64,000 nt of DNA from Hemicordylus capensis (GCF_027244095.1 NC_069659.1:92607501-92671500), one strand, 5' to 3'. Numbered from the stretch's first letter, positions 24,910-34,486 are shown. The notes: generated by a model from the sequence alone, not told the origin. Numbers and translations: made by a program.

Positions 24910-26389
24910 AGATATATATATAACTGCTCTATCTAATAAGAACTACAAACTGAAATCTAACTATTTAAAAACCAGACTAAAAAAGTCAGAAGGCCAGCTT
25001 GAAAAACAAAATACAGAGAAGCTATTCTGATGATCACTAGAAACCGGGCTAAAGGAGACCAGCCTGGTTTCTAGTAAGCATCAGAACCACTGGCTCGCAG
25101 GTGAGCCCAGAGGTTCTACAGCAGCTAGCCTGCCTAATTCCCCCTCTCCTTAAACCAGTTTAATGGAGCAAATGCTCCATTAACATGGTTTTCTTGATAG
25201 TGTGATGCCATGGCATGACTTTCCGCTGTGGCGGCTCATGAGGAGACCCCCGACCGGGAGGCACCTACAAGCCTCCCAGCCTCGGGGGGGGGGTCCTCCC
25301 CAGAATGCCCCCTGGGACTTCCAGGGGCTGGGCGGCCCCCAATCCCCTCAACCCCAACAGGCTCCGTGACTGAGCCGGCAGTTGTGTGGGTGGCCAATCT
25401 GGCCGCCCAGGGCAAGTGCTCAGCTCATGTGCAGGGAGAGCAGGCTAAGCCTGTTCTCCTCACACACCACCTTGAGGTACTTCACTTTGATCACATGAAG
25501 AGCCTCAAGAGTCTTAAAAGTCTTCTCTGGAAAACCAGTAATGTTGTCAGTTCTCGATTTTCTGCAGGGAGCACATTCCACAGTTTAGGACCAACTGTGG
25601 AGGAACCTCTGATCCCAAGCTACCACCAGATGAACTTCACTCTATATATGCTGGTATATAGAGTGAAGATCCATTTTAAATGTAGTCTTATTTAGAATAA
25701 CTGAACCAGCATAGAAACAATGCTCCTTGAAAACACCAAAGCTTTCTGTTAAGCATCAGGTTGTCATGATTAAAATGTTTACATCTGTAGACACTCTTTA
25801 GAACAAACATTAAATTTTTTAGAGTTCTTTTTGGATGTATAAGGTTTGTCACGACTTGAAGTTTCATCTTCTACCTAAAAAATATTTTGTAACTCATAAC
25901 ACTTTATATGCCAGAGATTTCATTCTGCCTTAGCAGTTCAGATTCCTTTAAGGAATCATTTCTTTCTGCATTTCCCTTTCATATTAATATTGCAATTTTT
26001 AATCCTTGTTGGGCTCCAGTGAACTTTGCTCATATAACTGCTAGTGATTCAAGCTGATATGTATGAAATGAGCTAAAATGACTCTACTGCAAAATACTTA
26101 AAATACACAGTTAATCAGCAGTTGACTAAAATATTTATAATGAAATTAATTGCCATTTCTGCTTTGCCTTAAGGTTGCACGACGATGGGGCAGGAGGAAA
26201 AACAAGCCCAAAATGAACTATGAGAAGCTGAGCCGTGGTCTGCGCTATTATTATGACAAGAACATAATTCACAAGACATCAGGGAAACGTTATGTATACC
26301 GTTTTGTATGTGACCTACAGAATCTGTTGGGATATACGGCAGAGGAGCTTCATGCCATGTTAGGAGTGCAGCCGGACACAGAAGACTGA
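11668..26389 (+). CDS. ETS2: ETS2 transcription factor, coding region (9 coding exons)
   Basis: ETS-family activator that binds GGAA/T DNA in the nucleus downstream of Ras/ERK. Coding exons are 11668-11739, 18138-18258, 19635-19754, 20090-20290, 21334-21420, 22585-22827, 23564-23827, 24651-24769 and 26174-26389. Joined, they give 1443 nt with no internal stop, or 480 residues (human ETS2 has 469). The protein opens [14 protein letters not shown]. It has the ERK docking/target block [10 protein letters not shown] (Thr75-Pro76, matching human Thr72), a Pointed domain at about 85-171, a Ser-rich middle, the autoinhibitory stretch before the ETS domain, the ETS domain at about 371-455 with recognition-helix arginines Arg430 and Arg433, and the tail [11 protein letters not shown]1 is the nearest alternative, but the N-terminus and the middle exons read as ETS2. 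Exon phases agree throughout. The gene stands alone; neither human neighbour (ERG, PSMG1) is visible. The only odd point is a GC splice donor after the seventh coding exon. Confidence 0.97.
11740..13729. other. ETS2 intron 2, 5' part, unassigned
   Basis: AT-rich intronic sequence; I recognise no repeat or RNA in it. Confidence 0.3.
13730..13870 (-). mobile_element. LINE 3'-end fragment, antisense
   Basis: Resembles the antisense 3' end of L2-like LINEs (TTATGTCCCAACTTTCCACTC…GGCTTACACTA). Short and decayed; the clade is uncertain. Confidence 0.4.
13890..15425 (+). mobile_element. L2-type LINE, 5'-truncated
   Basis: The plus strand encodes L2-like reverse transcriptase pieces: ETDYLDPFQ-like and [12 protein letters not shown]-like segments near 14060-14140, then [20 protein letters not shown] and [10 protein letters not shown] (14320-14460) and [19 protein letters not shown]. 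The C-terminal region follows ([32 protein letters not shown]). The 3' UTR GTAAACCACCCTGAGTCATT ends in a TAAA repeat at 15410-15425. Several frame breaks. It lies in ETS2 intron 2 in the gene's own orientation. Confidence 0.88.
15660..15893 (+). mobile_element. tRNA-derived SINE (Squam1-like), full length
   Basis: The head CATAGTGTAGTGGCTAGAGT with B box CGAGTTCAAATCC, then the conserved body GGGCCAGTCAC…CACTGCTCTGGGCTCCTTGG and a TAAA tail. The best-preserved copy in the window. Confidence 0.85.
16003..16463. mobile_element. hAT-like foldback MITE with 8-bp target duplication
   Basis: Starts TAGGGATGTGCACAG and ends GGGCACACCACTA. It is flanked on both sides by ATAATGAT (15995-16002 and 16464-16471), a perfect 8-bp duplication typical of hAT insertions. 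The 461-bp body is a GC-rich palindrome (…GGGTAGTACTTACCCCTCC mirrored by GGAGGGGTAAGTACTACCCC…). In ETS2 intron 2. Confidence 0.88.
16588..17250 (-). mobile_element. Bov-B-like LINE 3' end, antisense, split by a MITE
   Basis: The minus strand of 16588-16645 reads the Bov-B-type tail (GTGGTCGCTAAGAGTCAACA). The element resumes at 17127-17250 with the upstream 3' region. The sense counterpart at 17845-17972 shares GAATGCACCACTGAGAGAC. The MITE at 16646-17118 interrupts it. Confidence 0.7.
16646..17118. mobile_element. hAT-like foldback MITE with 8-bp target duplication
   Basis: Starts TAGGCTTGTGCCCGAAACG and ends CATTCGGGCACATCCCTA. It is flanked by ATAGATTC at 16638-16645 and 17119-17126, a perfect 8-bp duplication. 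Its palindromic body (GGGGCGGCAGCGTTCCTCCC and complement) is related to the elements at 16003 and 20695. Inserted in the Bov-B fragment. Confidence 0.9.
17845..17972 (+). mobile_element. Bov-B-like LINE 3' end
   Basis: Contains AATGCACCACTGAGAGACCT, then GTGGTCGCTAAGAGTCGACAC and a CATCATCAT simple tail. This is the sense version of the fragment at 16588-17250. Confidence 0.65.
18138..18258 (+). CDS. ETS2: ETS2 exon 3
   Basis: Acceptor TTTTTCAG, donor TATG|GTAAAT. It encodes residues 25-64 plus the first base of codon 65. The block [20 protein letters not shown] is nearly identical to mammalian ETS2. The stretch before it ([10 protein letters not shown]) is a few residues longer than in human. 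Confidence 0.96.
19635..19754 (+). CDS. ETS2: ETS2 exon 4 (ERK site, start of Pointed domain)
   Basis: Acceptor CTTTCAG, donor CATA|GTAAGT. Residues 65-104 include LLTPCSK, the conserved Ras/ERK phosphorylation site (Thr75 here), then the first helices of the Pointed domain ([13 protein letters not shown]). Phase 1 at both ends. Confidence 0.96.
20090..20290 (+). CDS. ETS2: ETS2 exon 5 (main part of Pointed domain)
   Basis: Acceptor CCCCTGCAG, donor AAAAG|GTAAAT. It encodes residues 105-171 with the SAM/Pointed core ([39 protein letters not shown]). This domain docks ERK and recruits coactivators in ETS1/ETS2. Confidence 0.97.
20695..21142. mobile_element. hAT-like foldback MITE in ETS2 intron 5
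   Basis: Starts TAGGGATGTGCCTGAATG and ends GTTTCAGGCACATCCCTA. The flanks ATCATTCA and ATCATTTT agree at 6 of 8 positions. The GC-rich arms share CCCTGCC..CCC and GGGGGAACGGGGCGGCAGGG with the element at 16646. 448 bp, wholly intronic. Confidence 0.85.
21334..21420 (+). CDS. ETS2: ETS2 exon 6
   Basis: Acceptor CTACTTTCAG, donor TTGG|GTAAGT. It encodes residues 172-200 (human-like core NSHLTS..PHWVN) plus one base of codon 201. A short linker exon between the Pointed domain and the transactivation region. Confidence 0.94.
22032..22115. repeat. Short inverted-repeat element
   Basis: TGGGTTGTATCCAAAGAGTT and its near complement ACTTCTTTGGATACAACTCA enclose about 45 bp. Probably a tiny MITE; family not identified. 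In ETS2 intron 6. Confidence 0.4.
22585..22827 (+). CDS. ETS2: ETS2 exon 7
   Basis: Acceptor GTTTTTCAG, donor CTCGG|GTAAGA. It encodes residues 201-281, diverged from mammals except for blocks such as QEFQMFPK and NLNLL. This is the transactivation/linker region, the fastest-evolving part of the protein. Confidence 0.94.
23030..23125 (-). repeat. TTAA-type simple repeat with LINE 3'-end remnant
   Basis: A (TTAA)n run at about 23034-23075 precedes ATATGCCACCTAGTATAAAA, which looks like the antisense tail of an L2-like element. In ETS2 intron 7. Confidence 0.5.
23564..23827 (+). CDS. ETS2: ETS2 exon 8 (autoinhibitory region), GC splice donor
   Basis: Acceptor CACTTTTAAG. It encodes residues 282-369, including [27 protein letters not shown] and the inhibitory-helix segment [19 protein letters not shown]. 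The reading frame requires the exon to end ACTG|GCAAGT, a GC-AG intron. The nearby GTATTA would leave a TAG stop after joining. Confidence 0.94.
24055..24345. other. GC-rich intronic block, unassigned
   Basis: A compositionally distinct segment in ETS2 intron 8 with the local pair CCCTCAATGCACCCC…GTACATTGAGGG. Open frames here are not supported as coding. Possibly a decayed MITE. Confidence 0.3.
24651..24769 (+). CDS. ETS2: ETS2 exon 9 (N-terminal half of ETS domain)
   Basis: Acceptor TTGTTAACAG, donor GATGAG|GTTAGT. It encodes [14 protein letters not shown] through [10 protein letters not shown] (residues 370-409): helix 1 and the first strands of the winged helix-turn-helix fold. Phase 0 at its 3' end. 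Confidence 0.97.
24856..24906 (+). repeat. (CA)n microsatellite
   Basis: An uninterrupted CA run of about 50 bp, starting 87 bp after the ETS2 exon 9 donor, followed by GAGAGATATATATA. Confidence 0.95.
25018..25475 (+). mobile_element. GAGGC-ended foldback MITE, 3'-truncated
   Basis: Starts GAAGCTATTCTGATGATCA. Shares GAAACCGGGCTAAAGGAGACC, CTCATGAGGAGACCC and CAGGGAGAGCAGGCTAAGCC with copies at 48650 and 54771. The distal terminus is lost. In ETS2 intron 9; the 155-codon frame inside it is not a gene. Confidence 0.7.
25485..25692 (-). mobile_element. Possible LINE 3' region, antisense
   Basis: Has the GGGAGCACATTCCACAGTTT signature also seen in the decayed antisense LINE at 59325-59720 (GGAGCAGGTTTCACAGCC). 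Low similarity; clade not assigned. Confidence 0.35.
26174..26389 (+). CDS. ETS2: ETS2 exon 10, end of ETS domain and stop
   Basis: Acceptor TTGCCTTAAG. It encodes residues 410-480 with the recognition helix [14 protein letters not shown], the wing and the C-terminal inhibitory helix ([14 protein letters not shown]), ending DTED then TGA at 26387-26389. Nearly identical to mammalian ETS2. Confidence 0.98.
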   Translation, partial: VARRWGRRKNKPKMNYEKLSRGLRYYYDKNIIHKTSGKRYVYRFVCDLQNLLGYTAEELHAMLGVQPDTED

Positions 26390-27681
26390 GGGTTGCAATC
26401 TTGTATAAACATTGGCCAAGAATACAAGAACACATGAATTGGGGCCCTCTTGCAGCAGTCGTTGGCTTTATCTTCTGACTGTTTGGAGTGGTGCGATGTT
26501 AAGAACCTTAAAGAAGTGACTTTGTAACCAGGGGAAGTGGAAGGAAAGAGAAGTGGCCTTATTTCATCAGGCACAATGACTTCAGATCTTGCTGTATCAG
26601 TCCTTCTGAGTAGCTAGCGTGGAGGTCAGCACGGTTCCCAGCTGTAACCTGGAGATATGAAATTGCTCCAGGGTTCAGTGTTCTGGTTATTTATACTGCC
26701 TGTAATTAAGGGTGTTACCCATTCCAAAGGCTGATAGCCATCAGAAGTTCTAGCTCAAAAACCCCTAAAATAACTACCTTGCAGATTCTACATGGCACGA
26801 CATGTCTGACTAAAAGAGACAAGGTTAGATGTCCTTTATTTTAACGCAGGTGGTGAGGTGGATTTGCATTGGGCATTCTCTCAAAGTATGTCCTTATTCT
26901 CTTATATACACACACAAACAAGTTGCATAGCCAGAGTCTCCTGTCAGAACCTGCTGGAGCAATGGCAGAGAGTCCTCACAAGAAGGGAACGATCATACCA
27001 TTTCAAAAGTCTGTATATTGGGGGCGGGGGAGAGAGGTGTGTGTGTGTGTTTGCGTGTGTGCTCATTAATGATTCTCTGGCAACATAATGCTCCTATTTA
27101 ATAGATATTGTGTGTTGTAACTTAAGCTAATGTAAGTGTCTGAAAGAGGAGGCAAGTGGTTTCACCATGGAGTGGCAGCACCTACCACATCCTTCAAGGG
27201 GGAGTTGATAAGACACATGATATGTGCCTTTTGGTTGTGCATATGGTATGATCCAGGGCTGACAGACTGCAGTCTGGGGCATTAAGGCTCTCCTTTGACT
27301 CCTCCTCCAACTGAAATTAATGTTTAAAAAATATATTTATTGATGACATCTCTTCTATGCATGTCCTTTTAAAAAACAGTTTATATATAATGCTTTTTTC
27401 TCTTTCGGTTGACTGCTGCCCTCCCCTGTAGTGAATTACACTGATCAAAATATGAATTCTATTTTTGAAATAATTCTGACTCCTTTTCAGTGATCAGGAG
27501 AAAGCTATGTAGCAGCTATTTTTACTGCAAAAACAAAAAACAAAGAAAAAACCACACACCTTCACTGGAAACATGTAATTTGTAAGAAAACTATTTTTTA
27601 TCTGAGATTGATGTAAACTTAAATGTATAATGTGAGGTTTTTTTAAAAAATGTTGTAATAAAACCTCTTGAACCTGTAACT
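26390..27681 (+). other. ETS2: ETS2 3' UTR
   Basis: Follows the TGA and runs to just past the first canonical AATAAA. It has a GT repeat near 27030-27060 and AT-rich stretches near 27325 and 27375. No transposon was recognised in it. The end coordinate is inferred from the poly(A) signal. Confidence 0.75.
27657..27662 (+). terminator. ETS2: Poly(A) signal of ETS2
   Basis: Canonical AATAAA followed within about 25 nt by a GT/T-rich element (TGTGTCCCTTTG). It is the only AATAAA I see between the stop codon and 27700. Confidence 0.8.
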
Positions 27682-28432
27682 GTGTCCCTTTGCTTAGTTT
27701 CCCCTGTTCATACAACTATCTTCAGACATAGTCCTTGCTTTGTTGGCACACATCTAAACTTCTGATAAGCCACATGATTTGATAGTCTCTTCCATCTCAA
27801 TGCCAATAAAGGCTGGGTATGCACTGATTTCTCATGGATGCAGGAACTCTCTTGTGCACAAGAAGCTCTGCCCTCTACAAGGTGACTCCTTTTCAATGGA
27901 GACAGCTGGTACACCAGAGTATAACTTGCTTAGGTGTATCTCCTGTCTCCATTTAAACTGTGTATGCATCAAAGGCACGCGTTAAACAACTGCAAAAGTC
28001 AATGAAAGCTTCTTATCTACAGGACTCTTCAGGTTCATGAAATTCCTCAAGATCTCTGCTAACCCTAAAATACTAGGATGGTCCTGGGTTCTCTCCTCCC
28101 AGAAAAGAGTCTCTAACTGGTCTTTACTTTTAGAATATTTCCTGGAGTATAAAAACTATTGTGGGAATTAATAATAATAAATAAAATACTGCAAAACTTT
28201 ACTATGGGACCTGTCAGATTCAAGAAAGGGCCTCAGATTCCACAGTCTGTATGTGTGTACAAACATAGTTGGAGATTATTTGGGGGCTTTTTAATCCTAA
28301 AATCTGGTTGCAGATACACCTTATAGCTTAACGCCACTCCTGAGCTTCACAGTACTCACAACATAGGGTAATTCTTGAAGAAGAAACTTAATATGTTGCT
28401 AACTTTCACTGTTTCAAAGAAGGCTGCTGCAA

Positions 28433-28662
28433 AATTTTTTTTTTTTACACTGTATATCCCGCTCTTCCTCCAAGGAGCCCAGAGTGGTGTACTACATGCT
28501 TAAGTTTCTCCTCACAACAACCCTGTGAAGTAGGTTAGGCTGAGAGAGAAGTGACTGGCCTAGAGTCACCCAGAAAGTCTCATGGCTGAATGGGGATTTG
28601 AACTCAGGTCTCCCCGGTCCTAATCCAGCACTCTAACCACTACACCATGCTGGTTCTATTGA
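28433..28662 (-). mobile_element. tRNA-derived SINE (Squam1-like), antisense
   Basis: Reverse complement of the 15660 family: CGCTCTTCCTCCAAGGAGCC at one end, GGATTTGAACTCAGGTCTCC (B box) and CTCTAACCACTACACCATGC (A-box region) at the other. About 750 bp past the ETS2 poly(A) signal. Confidence 0.85.
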
Positions 28663-30590
28663 AGATGGCCCCCTTCAAATACCACTTGTGTATCTGTATG
28701 AGACTTGCATCTGTTCATTAATATTCAGCCTTACTACTTACAGCTTTTGAGTCATATGTCAGACATCTGACTGATGGTACAACCAGTGTGTGTGGGGGTG
28801 TGATATATAATATAAATGGAAGGAATTCAAATTGTAGTTCAGTTCATGTGTCCCATTTACAAAGGAGTCTTGTATTTTTCTGGTAATGAAATATGTGCCA
28901 TGTGATGCAAAGTCTACAATCTCAAAGCTTATAACCAAGTATAATTTGGTCCTTGCAAACAGATTTTTCAAAGTGTAGATTGTGTTAGAAAATGCTACTT
29001 ATTATTAGGGTGGAGTTAGAGAGCTGCCTCATTTCACAACTCCTGTCTTCACTCCTTTTTGTGCTCTTATGTTCTGTGAAGAGCACTATGGAATTTGATG
29101 CAAATAATGAGACTCTTCTGTCATATTATTTGGTGCCATTAATGCAAATTGTTCTCAAGCTTATACAAGATGGCGTGTCAGGAAGAAATAACTGTGCCAA
29201 TGAGCAAGATGGTGTGTGTATATCCTCAGCCCACATCCTTACCACTGCCTACGGGCCTGGTTGTAATAGTGCTAGCAAAGGAAAACCACGGTAACACATT
29301 CATTTCTGGACTGACTTCCCCCTTATCACTGCTCTGGCACTAGCCCTGATCTAATAAAGCCACTTGGACAACAATACAAATTTAAAGGGTGTGAGGGAAG
29401 CTTTGCTACAGGAAGAAATGCCTTTGAAAAAACTGCATTCAAATAAATTGCCAAGTAAAATTTACTTTTTCTAAATCTGAAAAGCTTTTTGTGTAGTCAG
29501 TTTCACTTCTAAGGAAACACACTTAAAGTACAAAAAAAGTGCAAAGAACACACACTGTTTAATGAAGTTTTTTTTTTTAAAGATTGGATTGAGATATTGC
29601 AGTGTGAAGCTGGTTGTCTTGTTTTTTAAAAAAAGTATGATAAACACTGGATATGTACATATACGCTTTACTAAGAGTTAATCATCAATGATGTCACAGG
29701 CAGTTCCTATGACAGCCGACACACATCTGTTATGGCAGTAAAAGTGGGGCAGCACTGTTCTCCACAACACAAAGGATTCAAAACTTTCCACTGGCCCAAG
29801 CTGGCTAAAAATAAAGCGGAACTGGAAGCTGAACTGCCAGTTAAGTCATAGGCACTTACTATTTGAACATGTGTGCCTCCAAAGTTATGCAATATGTTCT
29901 AGATTATAAGGAAAATGTGCTAACATTGTGGTAAAGTCAGTGTACTGAACATTGCTGTGTATCTACTAAAAAATAGATGAGTATTGCAAAGTCTAGTAAT
30001 CATTTACAGTAAGGCAAGAGACAAGTTACATCATAGCACTAAATATGTCCTGACTACTGTACTAATTTCCTAAGGAGTGATATGAATTTTGTTTTCCCTT
30101 TCAAATGTTTAGGGCTCAAAACCCTCACGTAGCACAGAGATTAGCTGTAGTCCTTCAATTTCTGCATCTGGTATTCACATATCCTCTGTAGAACACAAGA
30201 CTTCAAGTGTCTTGATGTTAGGCTGCTATATTTCCTATGATAACACAAAACCAGGGCTCAGTTTCAGAGACAGTTTTTAACAGCAATTATGACCAAAACT
30301 TTCAATCCATGTACACTGCTGATTTTCACCTGTATTGATCCATATCCTGTCCCCAGTACACATGGCCAGCTCAGGTCTCTATGGCATGTGCAAGAAAAAT
30401 CACACTTAAGCCTGCCAGGAAAGCCACACATTCTGTATCTTGTGTTGCCATTTCCGGTGCTGGCTCCCAAATGCATAAAGGCTACCACGATGATATGTCC
30501 TTACAAGGAAAAGTGTCTGCATGTTGAGAAGAGAGAGTTGCTTTCTTTGTTTCAGAAATTAGTATTTTAGCTTTCATTGGTTGATGCTGC
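28663..30590. other. Intergenic, no recognised feature
   Basis: AT-rich sequence downstream of ETS2. Frames are short and none resembles a known protein; no repeat family was recognised. Confidence 0.35.
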
Positions 30591-30629
30591 CATACTAGGC
30601 AACGTTCTCTCTGCTTTATAACCGTGTGC

Positions 30630-30800
30630 ATGCAGTTGCACAAGAGTGCACATGTGAAAATGCAGGACATAGTGCAAACACAATTGCATGCATGATTGAT
30701 AGCCATTGGAAATAATAGGCATTGAGTGCACACAACTATGTTTCTGCAATTTCCCAGACTTGCATAAGAGCACTCTTGTGCAACTGTGCACTTGTTCCAT
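30630..30800. repeat. Inverted repeat
   Basis: GTTGCACAAGAGTGCAC near 30635 pairs with GCACTCTTGTGCAAC near 30769, separated by about 115 bp. Possibly the core of a small decayed MITE. Confidence 0.4.
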
Positions 30801-30897
30801 TAGAAGGCAGATGGAATGTTGTGCAGTATGTCAGCCACTGCCATTAAGTGATTGGCAGCTAGCATTCATTGTTCGGGCACTTGAGTAGCAAAAATGT

Positions 30898-31116
30898 TGG
30901 CTGCCATAATGTGCAACATTACAGAGCTGAAACACGGCACACTGGGGCTGCTCGAATGTTGTTAAGAATTGTTATGAATGGGGAAATATGTGGTAGTGCT
31001 GCTTGTGCAAAAAAAACACAACCCATTCTTAACAGTGTCAAAGCTGCCTTAGGCATCCGCAGTAGCCCAGGGGCACAGCATTACAGCTCTGTATGCTGTA
31101 CATCATGTCAGCCACA
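30898..31116. mobile_element. Foldback MITE
   Basis: About 60 bp at the left (TGGCTGCCATAATGTGCAAC…CACTGGGGCTGCTCG) is inverted at the right (…TACATCATGTCAGCCA). Inner arms GTTAAGAATT / CCCATTCTTAACAG also pair. Terminal GGCTGACATGATG is shared with the element at 41705. Confidence 0.55.
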
Positions 31117-31390
31117 GGTTTACTTGTAAATTTCTGAATGTATTAACACATATTCTTACTAGTGGCCTTTATAGCAGAAGAAATGTGCAGCTATTCGTTT
31201 GCTGTACAGGATCTAAACATTTATTCTCAAGGAAATGCTTTTGATATACGAACATCACATTTTCCCAGCAGTGCGACTATAAAGCTGAAGGGCAGGGGAA
31301 AATGCAATCCCTGATCATTGCCTCGAGGTTTTTGCAATGGGAGCATTGTCCGGAATGTGGTTTTCCAATAGGCCCACATTGGCGCATGCC

Positions 31391-31561
31391 CAGGGGTGTA
31401 GCTAGGGGAGAGGAAGCCTGTGTTCACCCTTCTCCCTGGTGGCCCCTTGGAGTGAGGGAGATAATGAAGAAAATAGGGAGGGGTGGAGCTGGGGGGGGGC
31501 CTTGGGAGCTGTGGGATACAGGTTCTTTGAAACATTCTGCTCATTTATAGCTACACCTCTG
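31391..31561. mobile_element. hAT-like MITE with 8-bp target duplication
   Basis: Starts CAGGGGTGTAGCTAGGGGAG and ends TATAGCTACACCTCTG. Flanks CGCATGCC (31383-31390) and CTCATGCC (31562-31569) match at 7 of 8. 171 bp. Confidence 0.8.
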
Positions 31562-31769
31562 CTCATGCCTTTGTGTGATCCTAATGCTAGCACTCAGCCT
31601 GCGAAGAGAGAACCTCGAATACTCTGAAGGCAAGACCCTTTTTAGTTTCATGCCCCTCCCCTTCATAACAGCGCATTTTTAGATTTTGTCTGAAGACTGT
31701 TAAAGAACGAAGCCTAAAGGAGTTGGCAATGATGTCTCATTAATCACATGATACATCAGGAGGAGCCAT

Positions 31770-31992
31770 TCTGCATTTCTCCCTGAGGGTTGGACTGTAT
31801 TTTTGAATGTGGGACTGCTTTGTGTTTTATGTATTACTGGTTTTTATAGATTTTTATATTTTTAAGTAGAGAGATTTTTATATTTATATTATCTGTACTT
31901 TTGTATTTTAACTGTGCATTGTTAATTATATAGTAAGCAGCTTTGAAATTATTTTAATGAAAAGCCCTGCATAAATCAAACAATAAATTAGA
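31770..31992 (+). mobile_element. LINE 3' end, plus strand
   Basis: A T-rich 3' UTR ending AGCAGCTTTGAAATT…AAAGCCCTGCATAAATCAAA, resembling the end of L2/CR1-like LINEs. No coding part is left. Confidence 0.45.
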
Positions 31993-32002
31993 GTGAATTT
32001 TT

Positions 32003-33250
32003 GTAATATTTGGTACCAGTTTATACCACTCATTCAGAAATGGCAAACAGTCTTCTGAATGTGTGGCTGTTATAGATGCAGGCATACATCTAGATATGCA
32101 TCCTGGATGAGAAGAGGGATCTGCTGGGCAGGGCCCTGAGTGCCCGCCTGTGCTCCACCCCTTGCAGGTACCAACTGCTGCCATTTAAGCTCCAGCTGAG
32201 CCAGGGGCGCGAGCCTCTTGGCGTGAGCCGAAGGGCGAGAGCACAAGGGCTCTCGGCCTTGTGGCTCTCAGCTGAGTGGTGAACAGCCGGTGGACTGCAG
32301 TAGCCAGAAGGTTGAAGAGTCCCAGCAAGTTTGGTGGACTTCTGAGCAGGAGCACTGATAACAAGATAATAACATTGTTGTTGGGCTGTCGGACACAGAA
32401 GGCTGGAGGAGGAGGCAGCACGCAGAGGCGTATCTAGGGAAAATAGTGCCTAGGGCAAGGACTGAAATTGCGCCCCCTGTCCAAACATCTGACACCCATC
32501 TGATTCTCTGTACATAGTGCCAAACTGAATATGTGTACAGTGACTTATATTATATTAATTTTTAAAAAAAATATATTAATTTTTTTTAAAAAAATTAATT
32601 TTAAAAAAATTACCTGTAGCCCCTTTGGGGGGCTTCCTAAAGGTTGGGGGGGGGTCTGCAAAGGTTTCCCCTCCCCTCTCTGGCCTCTAGGGCCTCGCAG
32701 GGACCATTTCAGCATGTGCGGTGGCCATTTTTAAAAAAAATATTTTTTTAAAATGGCCACTGAAAACAAAATGGCGACTGCACATGCTCAAATGGCCTCT
32801 GCGAGGCCTGGCATGGCCTAGGGCCTCACAGAGGCCATTTGAGCATGCGCGGTGACCATTTTGTTTTCAGAAGCCGTTTTAATTTTTTTAAATTTTTTTA
32901 GAAAAATGGTGCCCCCCTTCAAGTGGTGCCCGGGGCACGTGCCCTGCCTGCCCTACCCCTAGATACGCCCCTGGCAGCACGTAAGTTTCTGTGCTCCTGT
33001 TTTTATCTGATCATTTTGCCCTCCTTCTTTTTAATTGAGACGTTGACCTTGACTTATAGCTTAATTGAGTATTTGGCTAGTATTTAGAAGCTGTGTCAAT
33101 TTTTGGAGATGTTTTTGCTACCAGAGAATTGAGACTTACACTGCTACAAGTTTTGTCTCCCTTGACTCAGTGGTTTTGTACTAAGGGTGCATGAGGAGTG
33201 TTTGCAAGGAGTGTTTGCAGTCAAGTAAAAAATTACTCCTCAAGTAAGAA
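32003..33250 (+). mobile_element. Putative 5' region of an APE-type LINE, interrupted by a MITE
   Basis: The sequence leading into the ORF at 33251: a GC-richer leader (about 32100-32422), the hAT MITE at 32423-32973, then 33000-33250. Assignment rests on adjacency to the ORF1-like frame; the true 5' end is unknown. Confidence 0.4.
32423..32973. mobile_element. hAT-like MITE with perfect 8-bp target duplication
   Basis: Starts CAGAGGCGTATCTAGGG and ends CCCTAGATACGCCCCTG. Flanked by GCAGCACG at 32415-32422 and 32974-32981. The 551-bp body is foldback-like, with ATGGCC/GGCCAT arms and A/T-rich runs (TTTTAAAAAAA) on both sides. Confidence 0.92.
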
Positions 33251-34486
33251 ATGAGGAGGAAGCAGACTAAGAAACAAATCAACAAAGAAAAGCTTTCTGA
33301 GAACACTGCTTTGAGATTTATCAGTGTCTCTAAACCTCCTTATGTAGCAGACACAGCTGTTCGAGCGAAGAATGATTTCTCTCTTCTGCAAACTCAGTCT
33401 GCAAGTTTTTTGTATGATGAAAATGCTGGGAATAACTGTATTGCTGAGAGTCTGGGGACTAGCCCATTGGGGGTCTGCTGTGAACAGAGTCAAGCATGTA
33501 ATAAATCACCTGGCTCTCATCATTATCTGAGCGGGGTGAGTGAGCCCCTTTCACTATCTATGGGTGACTCTGCTAATTTATCTCCCAGCAATTTAAGGAA
33601 AACTCCTACTCCTGCAATCAGTGAGGAAACACCAGTTAAAATGTCTAAACTTATTCTGGAGACTTTGATCTATTTATTCCAGCATCTCTCTAAAATTACA
33701 GCTCAGATGGATTCCTTAGCCGTGGAACTGAAAAAGTTATCCAACTTCGTCTCATTGGGTAGCTCTGAAGACAGAAAATCACCACAAGTAAAGGAAGACA
33801 AACAGCTTGCTGACGCTTACTCTCAAACAGGAGTGCGGTTTCCTGCTTCTGATCAAGTGCTGATAACTGAGCATTCTATCTTATCCAAGGGGGAGGTCTG
33901 TTTGTCCCCCTCTGGATATCGCACCTTGTGTCCCAAACGTGGCACTTCTCAGTCAATATACCATCCTAACCATATTATTTTGGACATTCGCCAAAACTTC
34001 ACCAATTGTCAGTGCTGGAATACAAAAGAAAAAATTAGAGCTTCATTAGCTCAGATTTTGTGCTTTCCTACTCAAGCAATTGATCTGATTTCATTCTCCA
34101 AACTCATATCTTTTAAATCTTGTATGACCAAACTGCTACTCAGATTTGACTATCCTTTAATTCCCCAATCTATGCTTAGAATGCGGGACCATCTAGCAGA
34201 TTGGGAGATATTTCCCAGGAGGGTTATCGGGGAGCTTTCTAATAGTCCCGATGACCCAATAGAACTATATTTGGGATCCACGAGGAAGCGCATGATTACG
34301 CGAGCAAATCAGACTACTGGTAATCTACAGAAGAGAAAATTCCCATGTAGTCCTCCCACAGTTATGAAGGTTCAACAAACTCAGACTAGGTGTACAGATC
34401 CTATTTCAAACACTATCGCTGTACCCAGCTCAACTCTTTTAGGTTCTAGTGAACTAAACGATCTCTTGTATGTTACCAGTGGGTGA
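33251..34486 (+). CDS. LINE ORF1-like protein, 411 aa
   Basis: An ATG-started open frame of 411 codons. A Lys/Arg-rich start (MRRKQTKKQINKEK) is followed by a Ser-rich part, a possible short coiled coil at about 130-165 (YLFQHLSKITAQMDSLAVEL), then a region around 235-335 (HIILDIRQNF … FDYPLIPQSMLRMRDHL) whose strand-helix-strand pattern resembles the RNA-binding part of LINE ORF1 proteins. A basic tail follows (GSTRKRMITRANQ). Its last 17 bases overlap the next frame. It belongs to the element whose endonuclease lies at 35330-35716. The ORF1 role is inferred from position and composition, not from a firm family match. Confidence 0.6.
   Translation: MRRKQTKKQINKEKLSENTALRFISVSKPPYVADTAVRAKNDFSLLQTQSASFLYDENAGNNCIAESLGTSPLGVCCEQSQACNKSPGSHHYLSGVSEPLSLSMGDSANLSPSNLRKTPTPAISEETPVKMSKLILETLIYLFQHLSKITAQMDSLAVELKKLSNFVSLGSSEDRKSPQVKEDKQLADAYSQTGVRFPASDQVLITEHSILSKGEVCLSPSGYRTLCPKRGTSQSIYHPNHIILDIRQNFTNCQCWNTKEKIRASLAQILCFPTQAIDLISFSKLISFKSCMTKLLLRFDYPLIPQSMLRMRDHLADWEIFPRRVIGELSNSPDDPIELYLGSTRKRMITRANQTTGNLQKRKFPCSPPTVMKVQQTQTRCTDPISNTIAVPSSTLLGSSELNDLLYVTSG

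Noticed and set aside
25228-25695. 155-codon frame on the plus strand
   Set aside because: It lies in a GAGGC-type MITE; similar Pro/Gly-rich frames occur in other copies (48857, 59933), so it reflects repeat composition.
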